From the NCBI GenBank assembly GCA_023419605.1, contig JAEZXR010000120.1:1-13334 (forward strand): 13,334 bases of DNA, read 5' to 3'. Shown here piece by piece: positions 1 through 5,886 of the stretch. Position numbers and translations under genes: made by a program. The notes beneath the pieces are model-generated. The model did no database searches and had not been told where the DNA came from. It saw only the letters and a program-made list of their open reading frames with translations. The stretch comes from Bacillota bacterium. Its GTDB lineage: Bacteria; Bacillota; Clostridia; Acetivibrionales; JAEZXR01. Position 1 is the first letter of the stretch; the number at the start of each line of letters is the position of its first letter.

Positions 1-151
1 CAAATATACTTTTATTTGATCGCCTGTTAGGCTCAAATTACTATTTACTGACTTGTAGTTACAAGTAACTCAAATTTATTAACGAGTTATTTCTTAACTT
101 TTACACTGTTTACTTTTCAAAGTCCAGTTGTCTTGCCACTCTCTCGAGCGC
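1..151 (-). other. rRNA operon leader (5' part), 16S gene expected beyond base 1
   Basis: Reading leftwards from promoter P2, the transcribed leader contains CTTTGAAAA (114-122), followed by GTAAACAGTG. This matches the boxA antitermination element found ahead of 16S rRNA in Bacillus and Clostridium (family knowledge). Small hairpins follow at 51-66 (ACTTGT/ACAAGT) and around 18-36 (GCCT/AGGC), as is common in rRNA leaders. The 16S gene itself is not in the window, so the assignment rests on promoter strength plus boxA. A tRNA operon is less likely because of boxA. Confidence 0.75.
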
Positions 152-157
152 TTGACT

Positions 158-186
158 ATCTTACCACGCTGCCGAAGCTTTGTCAA
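158..186 (-). promoter_or_regulatory. Strong sigma-A promoter P2 of probable rRNA operon
   Basis: On the minus strand there is a perfect TTGACA -35 box (181-186), a 17-base spacer and a TAAGAT -10 box (158-163). Transcription would start near 151 and run leftwards out of the window. A consensus -35 with the boxA leader just downstream fits the growth-regulated P2 promoter of an rRNA operon. Confidence 0.8.
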
Positions 187-264
187 CACTTTTTGTTAAC
201 TTTTTTTGCTCCCCACAAGAACTTACCTTATCCATTCTTGCAGCTCATCGCCGACAGCTTTGTT

Positions 265-293
265 AGTATATCACCGGGTGCCATTTGATTCAA
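265..293 (-). promoter_or_regulatory. Upstream tandem promoter P1 of probable rRNA operon
   Basis: On the minus strand TTGAAT (288-293), a 17-base spacer and TATACT (265-270) form a second sigma-A promoter about 107 bases upstream of P2, with the same orientation. Tandem P1/P2 promoters are typical of Firmicute rRNA operons. The stretch from here to 426 is AT-rich and non-coding. It holds weaker TATAAC-like boxes but nothing else I can support. Confidence 0.65.
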
Positions 294-426
294 CTCTAAA
301 AACCCGCATATAGCCTTATTAATCTACTTTAGATTCCAATACCTTCATTATCTTTCGTTATAGTAACCAATTCTCCAATATGCTAAACTTCGAATTCAGT
401 TATACTATCCATTTATAAGGAACCTA

Positions 427-470
427 AAATAAAAAACAGTGCTAAAGAAGACATGTCCAGGACAGCTCTG
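427..470 (-). terminator. Candidate terminator of the thi operon
   Basis: Just after thiF on the minus strand, a weak dyad (465-470 pairing with 437-442, one mismatch) encloses further small palindromes. It is followed by a U-rich tract, TTTTTTATTTT (436 down to 426). The position after the last thi gene and the U tract favour a terminator. The stem is imperfect, so confidence is low. Confidence 0.35.
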
Positions 471-483
471 ATCCACCGGCCTG

Positions 484-1296
484 TTATAGCCTTTTTATCC
501 TGCATTGAATATCATATTGAGTCAGTTCCTTTATTGTAGGTTCCTTTCCACATAGAGGGCAGTTTTCTCTTTTCGTCCATGGAATTTCTCTGAACCCTGT
601 AGTTAAAGCATTAAAGGTAAGCACTCTGCCAGACACGGTTTCTCCGATATCCGTTACTATTTTGATAGCTTCCAACGCTTGTACAGATCCAATGATACCG
701 GTTACAGCACCTAATATGCCTGTATCACTGCAGGTAGGCAGTACACCGTCCTCCGGCGGCGTTGGGTACAGACACCTGTAACAGGGCGTTTTACCGGGCA
801 GTATGGTCATCAGTATTCCATCAAACCCTACGGCGGCGCCTTCTACAAGGGGCTTGCTGAGGAAATAACAACAGTCACTGATCAGATATCTGGCAGTAAA
901 ATTATCGGCTGCATCGATAACAACATCATAGCTGCTAACTATTTCTTCTATGTTATCAATATGTAACTTGGTATTATATTTTACAATAGTAGTACTGGGA
1001 TTCAGTCGTTTGATCTTGTCCTCTGCAGAATCCGTCTTTCGCTTACCTATGTCCTCTGTAAAATGGATAATCTGCCGATTCAGGTTTGAAACAGTCACTG
1101 AATCAAAGTCTGCAATTCCAAGCTTCCCGACGCCTGCGGAAGCCAGGTACAGGAGAACCGGTGATCCCAGTCCTCCTGCTCCTGCAACAAGCACCCTTGC
1201 TTCCTTGAGTTTTCTCTGCCCCTCGGCACCAAAGCCCTCCAGTATCAGCTGTCTCGAATATCGAAGCACATCATCGTTTTCCATTGTATGCATCAT
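484..1296 (-). CDS. thiF: ThiF: ThiS adenylyltransferase (E1-like)
   Basis: Activates the C-terminal glycine of ThiS with ATP so that sulfur can be loaded for thiazole synthesis. The 270-residue protein has the Rossmann ATP-binding motif GAGGLGSP (residues 39-46), the downstream NLNRQ and DAADNF motifs typical of the ThiF/MoeB/HesA family, a cysteine in PTCSDTG (Cys189), and two CxxC pairs (172/175 and 246/249) that should bind structural zinc. I chose the start at 1296 because its ATG overlaps the thiS stop by one base (TAATG) and the GGAGGGGG in the last thiS codons serves as its ribosome site. A longer frame reaches 1362 but runs into thiS. MoeB is the nearest alternative, but the neighbouring thiS makes ThiF clear. 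It is the last gene of the operon. Confidence 0.92.
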   Translation of the reverse strand: MMHTMENDDVLRYSRQLILEGFGAEGQRKLKEARVLVAGAGGLGSPVLLYLASAGVGKLGIADFDSVTVSNLNRQIIHFTEDIGKRKTDSAEDKIKRLNPSTTIVKYNTKLHIDNIEEIVSSYDVVIDAADNFTARYLISDCCYFLSKPLVEGAAVGFDGILMTILPGKTPCYRCLYPTPPEDGVLPTCSDTGILGAVTGIIGSVQALEAIKIVTDIGETVSGRVLTFNALTTGFREIPWTKRENCPLCGKEPTIKELTQYDIQCRIKRL

Positions 1297-1499
1297 TAAC
1301 CCCCTCCGATAAACTTTACAATTTCCAGATTGTCTCCATCCTTTAAGAAAGTCTCTGTCCATTGTTGTCGGTCAGGAATCTCATAATTCAGTTCTACGAC
1401 AACAGCTGCCGGGTTAACATGAATAGACTCCAGATAGGCGCTGATGGAAAGAGGGCTTTCCATCCCTATTTTTTTGCCGTTTACCGTAAAAGCAATCAT
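1296..1499 (-). CDS. thiS: ThiS: sulfur carrier protein
   Basis: A 67-residue ubiquitin-fold sulfur carrier. It is adenylated by ThiF on its C-terminal Gly-Gly, converted to a thiocarboxylate, and donates sulfur to ThiG. The protein begins with a beta-grasp-type strand (IAFTVNGKKI), contains the conserved hydrophobic AVVVELN strand, and ends in IGGG, so the essential C-terminal GG is present. Length matches the family (about 65-70). The ATG at 1499 follows AAAGGAGG at the usual distance. Its stop overlaps the thiF start by one base, which suggests translational coupling of carrier and activating enzyme. thiC ends 23 bases upstream. Confidence 0.93.
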   Translation of the reverse strand: MIAFTVNGKKIGMESPLSISAYLESIHVNPAAVVVELNYEIPDRQQWTETFLKDGDNLEIVKFIGGG

Positions 1500-1522
1500 A
1501 TATAGCCTCCTTTAGAATCCCC

Positions 1523-2824
1523 TTAGACAAAACTTGGTTTTTCTCCGCATAAAACCTTGTTCATGGTCCTCATGGCACACATCTTTCCACACATGGTGCA
1601 GGTATCCTCCAGTTCCGGCATGGACTCTGCCCGGTATTTTCTCGGTTTTTCTTCATCAATAGCCGTCTGGAACATTTTTTCCCAGTCCAGGTTTTTTCTC
1701 GCCAGGCTCATCTGATAATCCTGCTCTCTCGCTCCCTTGATACCCTTTGCAATGTCTGCGGCATGGGCAGCAATCTTGGCAGCGATAATTCCCTCCTTCA
1801 TATCCTCCATATCCGGAAGGCGTAAATGTTCAGCAGGAGTTACATAGCATAGGAAGTCCGCTCCACTGGCAGCTGCTATGGCTCCGCCGATGGCACTGGT
1901 AATGTGGTCATAACCGGGTGCAATGTCCGTCACAATGGGGCCGAGAACATAGAAGGGTGCATTGTGGCACAGCCTTTTTTGCAGCACCATGTTTGCCTGA
2001 ATTTCATTGATGGCCATGTGCCCCGGTCCTTCCACCATGACTTGCACGTCTCTTTTCCATGCTTCCCTGGTCAGTTCTCCCAGGGTTATCAGTTCCTCTA
2101 TCTGGCAGGCATCGGTGGCATCATGGATGCTTCCCGGCCTGCATGCATCTCCCAGGCTGATGGTAACATCATATTCCCTGCATATGTCCAATACTTTGTC
2201 ATAATGCTCGTAAAAGGGGTTTTCATTTCCCGTAAGCTCCATCCATGCAAAAAGCAAAGAGCCTCCACGGGATACGATATTGGTTAATCTGCCGTTTTTC
2301 TTCAGTCTTTCGGCTGTTTTCCTGTTAATTCCTGCATGAATCGTCATAAAATCCACGCCATCCTCTGCATGCACTCGCAAGACATTGAGAAGCTCTTCCG
2401 CAGTAATCGCTTCCAATTCTTTATCCAAATGACCCACAGCATCATAAATGGGTACTGTGCCAATCATGGCGCTGGAGGTTTCAACCAGTTTACGGCGAAA
2501 ATCCCTTGTCTTTCCGTAGGAACTTAAATCCATAATGGCTTCGGCCCCCATTTCAACTGCTTTGGCAGCCTTTCCGACCTCTATTTCGAAGTCCCTGCAA
2601 TCCCTTGATATTCCCAGGTTCACATTTATTTTTGTTCGCAGTCCTTCTCCAACACCTTGCGGTTCAAGGAATTTGTGATTTTTATTGGAAGGTATGGCCA
2701 CCCTGCCCTCTGCTACCAATTGTAGAAGCTTGTTTTCGTCCATGCCTTCCTTTTGAGCAACTTTCCTTATTTGCTCCGTTATTATTCCTTTTCTTGCAGC
2801 CTCCATTTGCGTACTGTAATCCAT
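1523..2824 (-). CDS. thiC: ThiC: phosphomethylpyrimidine (HMP-P) synthase
   Basis: Radical-SAM enzyme that rearranges 5-aminoimidazole ribotide (AIR) into HMP-P, the pyrimidine half of thiamine. The 433-residue protein is the short form lacking the N-terminal extension of the roughly 630-residue E. coli type. Conserved stretches include EGPGHMAINEI, LGPIVTDIAPGYDHI and GADFLCYVTPAEHLRLP. The C-terminal iron-sulfur cluster cysteines are at 409, 412 and 416 in CTMCGKMC, spaced CX2CX3C rather than the CX2CX4C I know from E. coli. The ATG at 2824 abuts the thiE stop directly (TAAATG), with AGGAGAGG inside the end of thiE, so the two are probably translationally coupled. The whole operon is under TPP control. 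Confidence 0.95.
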   Translation of the reverse strand: MDYSTQMEAARKGIITEQIRKVAQKEGMDENKLLQLVAEGRVAIPSNKNHKFLEPQGVGEGLRTKINVNLGISRDCRDFEIEVGKAAKAVEMGAEAIMDLSSYGKTRDFRRKLVETSSAMIGTVPIYDAVGHLDKELEAITAEELLNVLRVHAEDGVDFMTIHAGINRKTAERLKKNGRLTNIVSRGGSLLFAWMELTGNENPFYEHYDKVLDICREYDVTISLGDACRPGSIHDATDACQIEELITLGELTREAWKRDVQVMVEGPGHMAINEIQANMVLQKRLCHNAPFYVLGPIVTDIAPGYDHITSAIGGAIAAASGADFLCYVTPAEHLRLPDMEDMKEGIIAAKIAAHAADIAKGIKGAREQDYQMSLARKNLDWEKMFQTAIDEEKPRKYRAESMPELEDTCTMCGKMCAMRTMNKVLCGEKPSFV

Positions 2825-3520
2825 TTATTCCTCTCCTTTCAATATTTCTCTTATAGATTCAATAGTACCTTTTATATTCTCAGCACCTACGATTTCCGTG
2901 ACCAGGGCGATACATTTTGCTCCCTGGCCTTTCACCTGCCGGAGGTTATGAAGCTTGATTCCTCCGATGGCAACAAAAGGTATTCGTACGTTCTTTACCA
3001 CATAGTCAAGGTAATCCAGCCCAACCGGGTCACAGACATCCTTTTTCGTAAGGGTCCTATAAATGGGACCAACGCCAATATAATCGGCCCCATCCCTTAC
3101 GGCCTTCTGCGCCTGTTCCGGAGAATGGGTGGAAATCCCTAGGATCATGTGATCCCCTATCAACTCTCTCGCCGCAGCTGCCGGCATATCATCCTGCCCC
3201 AGGTGTATGCCATCAGCGCAAACACTTTTTGCCAGATCAATATGGTCATTTACAATAAAGACAGCCCCTGCATCGGCAGCCATCTCCCGAAGTTTTGTAC
3301 ACTGGCGGTATTTTTCCAGCATGGATTTGTCCTTTTCCCTATATTGTATCCACTTTATTCCTGCCTCCAGCATGTCCCCCACTACTTTGATATTATCTCT
3401 GCCCCGGGAGTGCTCCTCTGCCGTCAGGCAGTAAATGTCCGTATCGAGAACATCTAAAACTCCGAGTCCTTCCGAAGCGCTGCTCTTATTCACCTGCTGC
3501 ATTCTTTTCACCCCGTCCAT
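2825..3520 (-). CDS. thiE: ThiE: thiamine-phosphate synthase
   Basis: Joins HMP pyrophosphate and thiazole phosphate (THZ-P) to make thiamine phosphate. It is a TIM-barrel protein of 231 residues. Motifs seen in order are QYREK (59-63), NDHIDLA (91-97), HLGQDD (106-111), GISTHS, the phosphate-binding GPIYRTLTKKD loop (151-161) and AIGGI (184-188). About 25 N-terminal residues precede the barrel. An alternative start is Met7 at 3502, which would shorten this tail; ATG 3520 is kept because it lies 3 bases after the thiH stop with a GAGGGGG site upstream. It immediately precedes thiC. TenI is a related paralogue, but the full substrate motifs favour ThiE. Confidence 0.92.
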   Translation of the reverse strand: MDGVKRMQQVNKSSASEGLGVLDVLDTDIYCLTAEEHSRGRDNIKVVGDMLEAGIKWIQYREKDKSMLEKYRQCTKLREMAADAGAVFIVNDHIDLAKSVCADGIHLGQDDMPAAAARELIGDHMILGISTHSPEQAQKAVRDGADYIGVGPIYRTLTKKDVCDPVGLDYLDYVVKNVRIPFVAIGGIKLHNLRQVKGQGAKCIALVTEIVGAENIKGTIESIREILKGEE

Positions 3521-3523
3521 GTC

Positions 3524-4636
3524 CTACCCCCTCGTCCCAATATACTGCCAATCCTTGAATACCGGCTGATAGCCTTTTTGATAAAGCATTTGCCGGACTT
3601 CTTCCACACTTCTTTCATCCGAAACTTCAAACTGTCCATCGCCTTTTTTGCTGCTGTATCCGCCCACCTCCGTAACGGAACCCGCTGACATCCTCGTAAC
3701 TCCGATTCCCACAAGATGATCTCTGAAGCCGGCCCCTTCACGGGTTGAAATGGTGATTCCTACATGCTGAAGCAGTATACGGAATGCAAGGAGAATCTGC
3801 ACCAGGTCTCTGTCATTTACAGGGTGAGGGATGGGAAAGCTTCCTCCATGGGGTCGCATTCTCGGGAGTGAAATTCCGATTTCCACCTCCGGGTAATTCC
3901 GGGTAAGGTACTGAGCGTGCAATGCCGTATAGAATGCCTCTGTGCGCCAGTAACCAAGTCCTAGCAAAGCCCCGATGCCAACACTTCGCATGCCTGCCCT
4001 GCAGCTTCGTTCCGGGGTATCCAACCGGTAGCGGTAATCCTTTTTAGGACCCGCTGGGTGCATAATCCTGTACGTTTCCTCGTCATAGACCTCCTGATAC
4101 ATCGTAAGCCCATCTACTCCGCTTTCAATAAGCAGCCTGTATTCCTCCTCTTCCAGAGGATAAATTTCCACAGATATGGAAGTAAAGTATTTGGCTGCTT
4201 CCCGAACGCAATCTTTTATGTACTCTACAGGGGAATGCTTTCTGGATTCTCCTGTCAGCAGGAGAATGTGGCGGATCCCTGTCCGGGCAATATTTTCAGC
4301 CTCCCGTGACAGTTCTTCCAGGGTTAGCCGCCTTCGACCGAGAGCATTATGGACATTAAACCCACAATACAGGCAGCTATTTACACAGTAATTTGCCAGA
4401 TATAAAGGTGCATATAGAGTAACTGCCTTCCCGAAATGCCGAAGGGTAATCTGCTGGGCTTTCCTTGCCATTTCCTCCAGGCAGTGAGCTGCCGCTGGGG
4501 AGATTAAGGTGCAGAAGTCTTCCATTCCAGGACTTTCCTTCACTAATGCCCTTTGCACATCAGCAATAGTAGCTGACTGTATTTTATGTTCCAACATCTC
4601 TTTATCAAATTTCCGGATTGCATCATAAAAGCTCAT
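3524..4636 (-). CDS. thiH: ThiH: 2-iminoacetate synthase (radical SAM tyrosine lyase)
   Basis: Cleaves tyrosine to p-cresol and dehydroglycine (2-iminoacetate), which ThiG uses to build the thiazole ring. Aerobes such as Bacillus use the oxidase ThiO instead, so ThiH indicates anaerobic metabolism. The 370-residue protein carries the radical-SAM cluster motif CVNSCLYC (Cys84, 88, 91; CX3CX2C), then GFN. A MYQEVYDEETY segment and the RMRPHGGSF segment are typical of the ThiH branch. Length fits the family (about 370). ATG 4636 is preceded by a GGGGGG tract acting as ribosome site, 19 bases after the thiG stop. HydG (hydrogenase maturation) is a close relative, but it is longer and would not sit in a thi operon. 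Confidence 0.93.
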   Translation of the reverse strand: MSFYDAIRKFDKEMLEHKIQSATIADVQRALVKESPGMEDFCTLISPAAAHCLEEMARKAQQITLRHFGKAVTLYAPLYLANYCVNSCLYCGFNVHNALGRRRLTLEELSREAENIARTGIRHILLLTGESRKHSPVEYIKDCVREAAKYFTSISVEIYPLEEEEYRLLIESGVDGLTMYQEVYDEETYRIMHPAGPKKDYRYRLDTPERSCRAGMRSVGIGALLGLGYWRTEAFYTALHAQYLTRNYPEVEIGISLPRMRPHGGSFPIPHPVNDRDLVQILLAFRILLQHVGITISTREGAGFRDHLVGIGVTRMSAGSVTEVGGYSSKKGDGQFEVSDERSVEEVRQMLYQKGYQPVFKDWQYIGTRG

Positions 4637-4655
4637 ATCTTACCCCCCTGCATCC

Positions 4656-5429
4656 TTACAAATTAAGAAAACCCGTGAGCGGCGACGAAGCTTCAGCATG
4701 CGCTCTCACTTCTCCCGTGCCTCCCAAACAGGCTTTTCTCCCTGCTCTTACCGCCAGGGAAAAAGCCTCTGCCATGGCTATGGGATCCCCCGCAGATGCA
4801 ATGGCTGTATTGACAAGAACCGCAGCAGCACCAAGTTCCATGGCCGCCGCAGCTTCCGAAGGTTTTCCGATACCGGCGTCTACAATGATGGGAAGATCGA
4901 TTTCGTCTATCATGATTTTTACAAGTTCTTTTGTCCTGAGCCCTTTATTTGTCCCTATAGGAGCACCTAGCGGCATCACCGCAGCAGCGCCTGCATCACG
5001 AAGTCTTTTTGCAGTCATCAGGTCCGGACACATATAAGGCAAAACTGTAAAGCCTTCTTTAACAAGGATTTCTGTAGCTTTCAACGTTTCCTGGTTGTCC
5101 GGGAGAAGATACTTTGTGTCTGAAATGACTTCAATCTTGACCCAGCTTCCACACCCCATAGCCCTGGCAAGACGCGCAATCCTTACCGCTTCCTCTGCAT
5201 TCCTTGCTCCGGATGTATTGGGCATCAAAACACATTCTTTCGGTATGTAGTTCAGCATATTTTCTTCCTTTGCTTCCAGATCAACACGCCGAACAGCAAC
5301 CGTAACTACCTGCACCCCGGATCGTTCTACGATATGAGGAATCAGGGCATTGGATGCGTACTTTCCCGTACCGATAAAAAGCCTGCTTTTTAGAGGAATT
5401 CCCCCAATAATAAGTGCATCACGTTCCAT
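4656..5429 (-). CDS. thiG: ThiG: thiazole synthase
   Basis: Condenses deoxyxylulose 5-phosphate, dehydroglycine (from ThiH) and ThiS-thiocarboxylate sulfur into the thiazole phosphate unit. It is a TIM-barrel of 257 residues, the usual length. The Schiff-base lysine is Lys98 in GSWVKIEVI. Other family motifs are FIGTGKY (18-24), MPNTSGARNAEEAV, LPYMCPDLMTAKRL, MPLGAPIGTNKG, IIVDAGIGKPSEAA and VLVNTAIA. ATG 5429 is preceded by AGGAGGT with good spacing. It is the first full gene after the TPP riboswitch and its leader, so it heads the operon. Confidence 0.95.
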   Translation of the reverse strand: MERDALIIGGIPLKSRLFIGTGKYASNALIPHIVERSGVQVVTVAVRRVDLEAKEENMLNYIPKECVLMPNTSGARNAEEAVRIARLARAMGCGSWVKIEVISDTKYLLPDNQETLKATEILVKEGFTVLPYMCPDLMTAKRLRDAGAAAVMPLGAPIGTNKGLRTKELVKIMIDEIDLPIIVDAGIGKPSEAAAAMELGAAAVLVNTAIASAGDPIAMAEAFSLAVRAGRKACLGGTGEVRAHAEASSPLTGFLNL

Positions 5430-5432
5430 TTT

Positions 5433-5522
5433 TTACCTCCTAACAAAAGAACAAAGGTGGCTTTGCCACTTTTGTTTGCACATGTGCCTTCCCGAAGCAT
5501 CGGGAAACACTGGCACGCGCAT
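5433..5522 (-). CDS. Possible 29-residue leader ORF ahead of thiG
   Basis: An ATG at 5522 opens a 29-codon frame (starting MRVPVFPDASGRH) whose TAA stop lies within the thiG ribosome-site region, 3 bases before the thiG ATG. The close spacing resembles the coupled junctions in the rest of the operon. However, there is no ribosome binding site before this ATG, and the frame runs through two strong hairpins, so it may be fortuitous. I do not recognise the peptide. Confidence 0.2.
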   Translation of the reverse strand: MRVPVFPDASGRHMCKQKWQSHLCSFVRR

Positions 5523-5568
5523 AAATTCAATGTTTTTGTCTGGAAAAGAGACATTTCCCAGACAAAAA
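5450..5568 (-). other. Three consecutive hairpins in the thiG leader
   Basis: Between the riboswitch terminator and thiG lie three stems. The first is TTTTTGTCTGG/CCAGACAAAAA (5533-5543 with 5558-5568). The second is a two-part stem, 5484-5495 with 5500-5516 (GTGCC + TTCCCGA pairing with TCGGGAA + GGCAC). The third is a 12-pair stem with one mismatch, AACAAAGGTGGC (5450-5461) with 5465-5476, about 10 bases before the AGGAGG site. The last is followed on the minus strand by a U-rich run and could act as a second attenuator or cover the ribosome site. Role unknown; a dispersed repeat is also possible. Confidence 0.6.
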
Positions 5569-5597
5569 ATAAAGGCTTACCCGTACGGATAAGCCTT
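5564..5597 (-). terminator. Riboswitch-controlled intrinsic terminator
   Basis: On the minus strand, AAGGCTTA (5590-5597) pairs perfectly with TAAGCCTT (5572-5579). Two more pairs follow after a mismatch, the loop is GTAC, and a TATTTTTT tract follows. It lies about 20 bases after the TPP aptamer. The terminator 5' arm (5581-5594) is also complementary, with two bulged bases, to the aptamer 3' strand CCGTAGGGAAGC (5622-5633), giving a ready antiterminator. Confidence 0.82.
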
Positions 5598-5615
5598 CTT
5601 TCGCAAAAAATCTCT

Positions 5616-5713
5616 TTGAATGCTTCCCTACGGCGGTATTAACCGCGTCAGGTTCGAAGGGTTAAGGTTTTCACCTCTCTCAGCCGATTGGCACCCCTAG
5701 CTCGTTTATTCAA
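5616..5713 (-). ncRNA. TPP (THI-box) riboswitch
   Basis: The minus strand carries the conserved TPP aptamer core: GGGGTGCC, then GGCTGAGAG, ACCCTTCGAACCTGAC, GGTTAATACC and GCCGTAGGGAAGC. The CTGAGA and ACCTGA blocks contact the pyrimidine and the GCCGTAGGGAA region the pyrophosphate side (family knowledge). An outer P1 can form from TTGAAT (5708-5713) with ATTCAA (5616-5621), plus GCT/AGC inside. It lies directly ahead of the thi operon, and binding of TPP should allow the downstream terminator to form and turn the operon off. Confidence 0.96.
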
Positions 5714-5721
5714 TTACTTTA

Positions 5722-5751
5722 ATTATATCATAGTTTCTCAAATTGTGTTAG
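5722..5751 (-). promoter_or_regulatory. Promoter of the thi operon
   Basis: On the minus strand a perfect TATAAT -10 box (5722-5727) has an 18-base spacer to CTAACA (5746-5751), a 4/6 match to the -35 consensus. The expected start near 5715 lies right at the 5' edge of the TPP riboswitch, which supports it. Confidence 0.65.
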
Positions 5752-5777
5752 TTAAATTTATAACTTCTCAATTTATA

Positions 5778-5886
5778 CTAAAGGCGGGTGTGAAAAAGGG
5801 GTTCTACAAGTTATGCTAAACCGCGTCTAGCACTCTACAAGCAGCCCGCACAAAAGAACCCCTATGTTTTTCATATCCGCCTATAG
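5778..5886. repeat. 109-bp inverted-repeat element; probable terminator of the stalk gene
   Basis: Left arm CTAAAGGCGGGTGTGAAAAA + GGGGTTCT (5778-5805) matches the reverse complement of the right arm (5855-5886, CTATAGGCGGATATGAAAAA, then CATA, then GGGGTTCT). The arms differ by a few substitutions and a 4-base insertion. The loop contains a further hairpin TGCTA/TAGCA (5814-5832) and a direct repeat TCTACAAG (5803 and 5834). On the minus strand the AGAACCCC arm is followed by TTTTT, so it can terminate the upstream gene, whose stop codon lies inside the right arm. The long near-perfect arms also resemble a small non-autonomous mobile repeat. Confidence 0.65.

Noticed and set aside
1904..2287. 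Open frame on the plus strand opposite thiC
   Set aside because: It lies wholly antisense to a well-conserved gene, has no ribosome site and its translation shows no domain.
5478..5487. GCACATGTGC 10-base palindrome as a repressor operator
   Set aside because: It lies downstream of the riboswitch inside a hairpin-rich leader, overlaps a stem arm, and has no second copy near a promoter.
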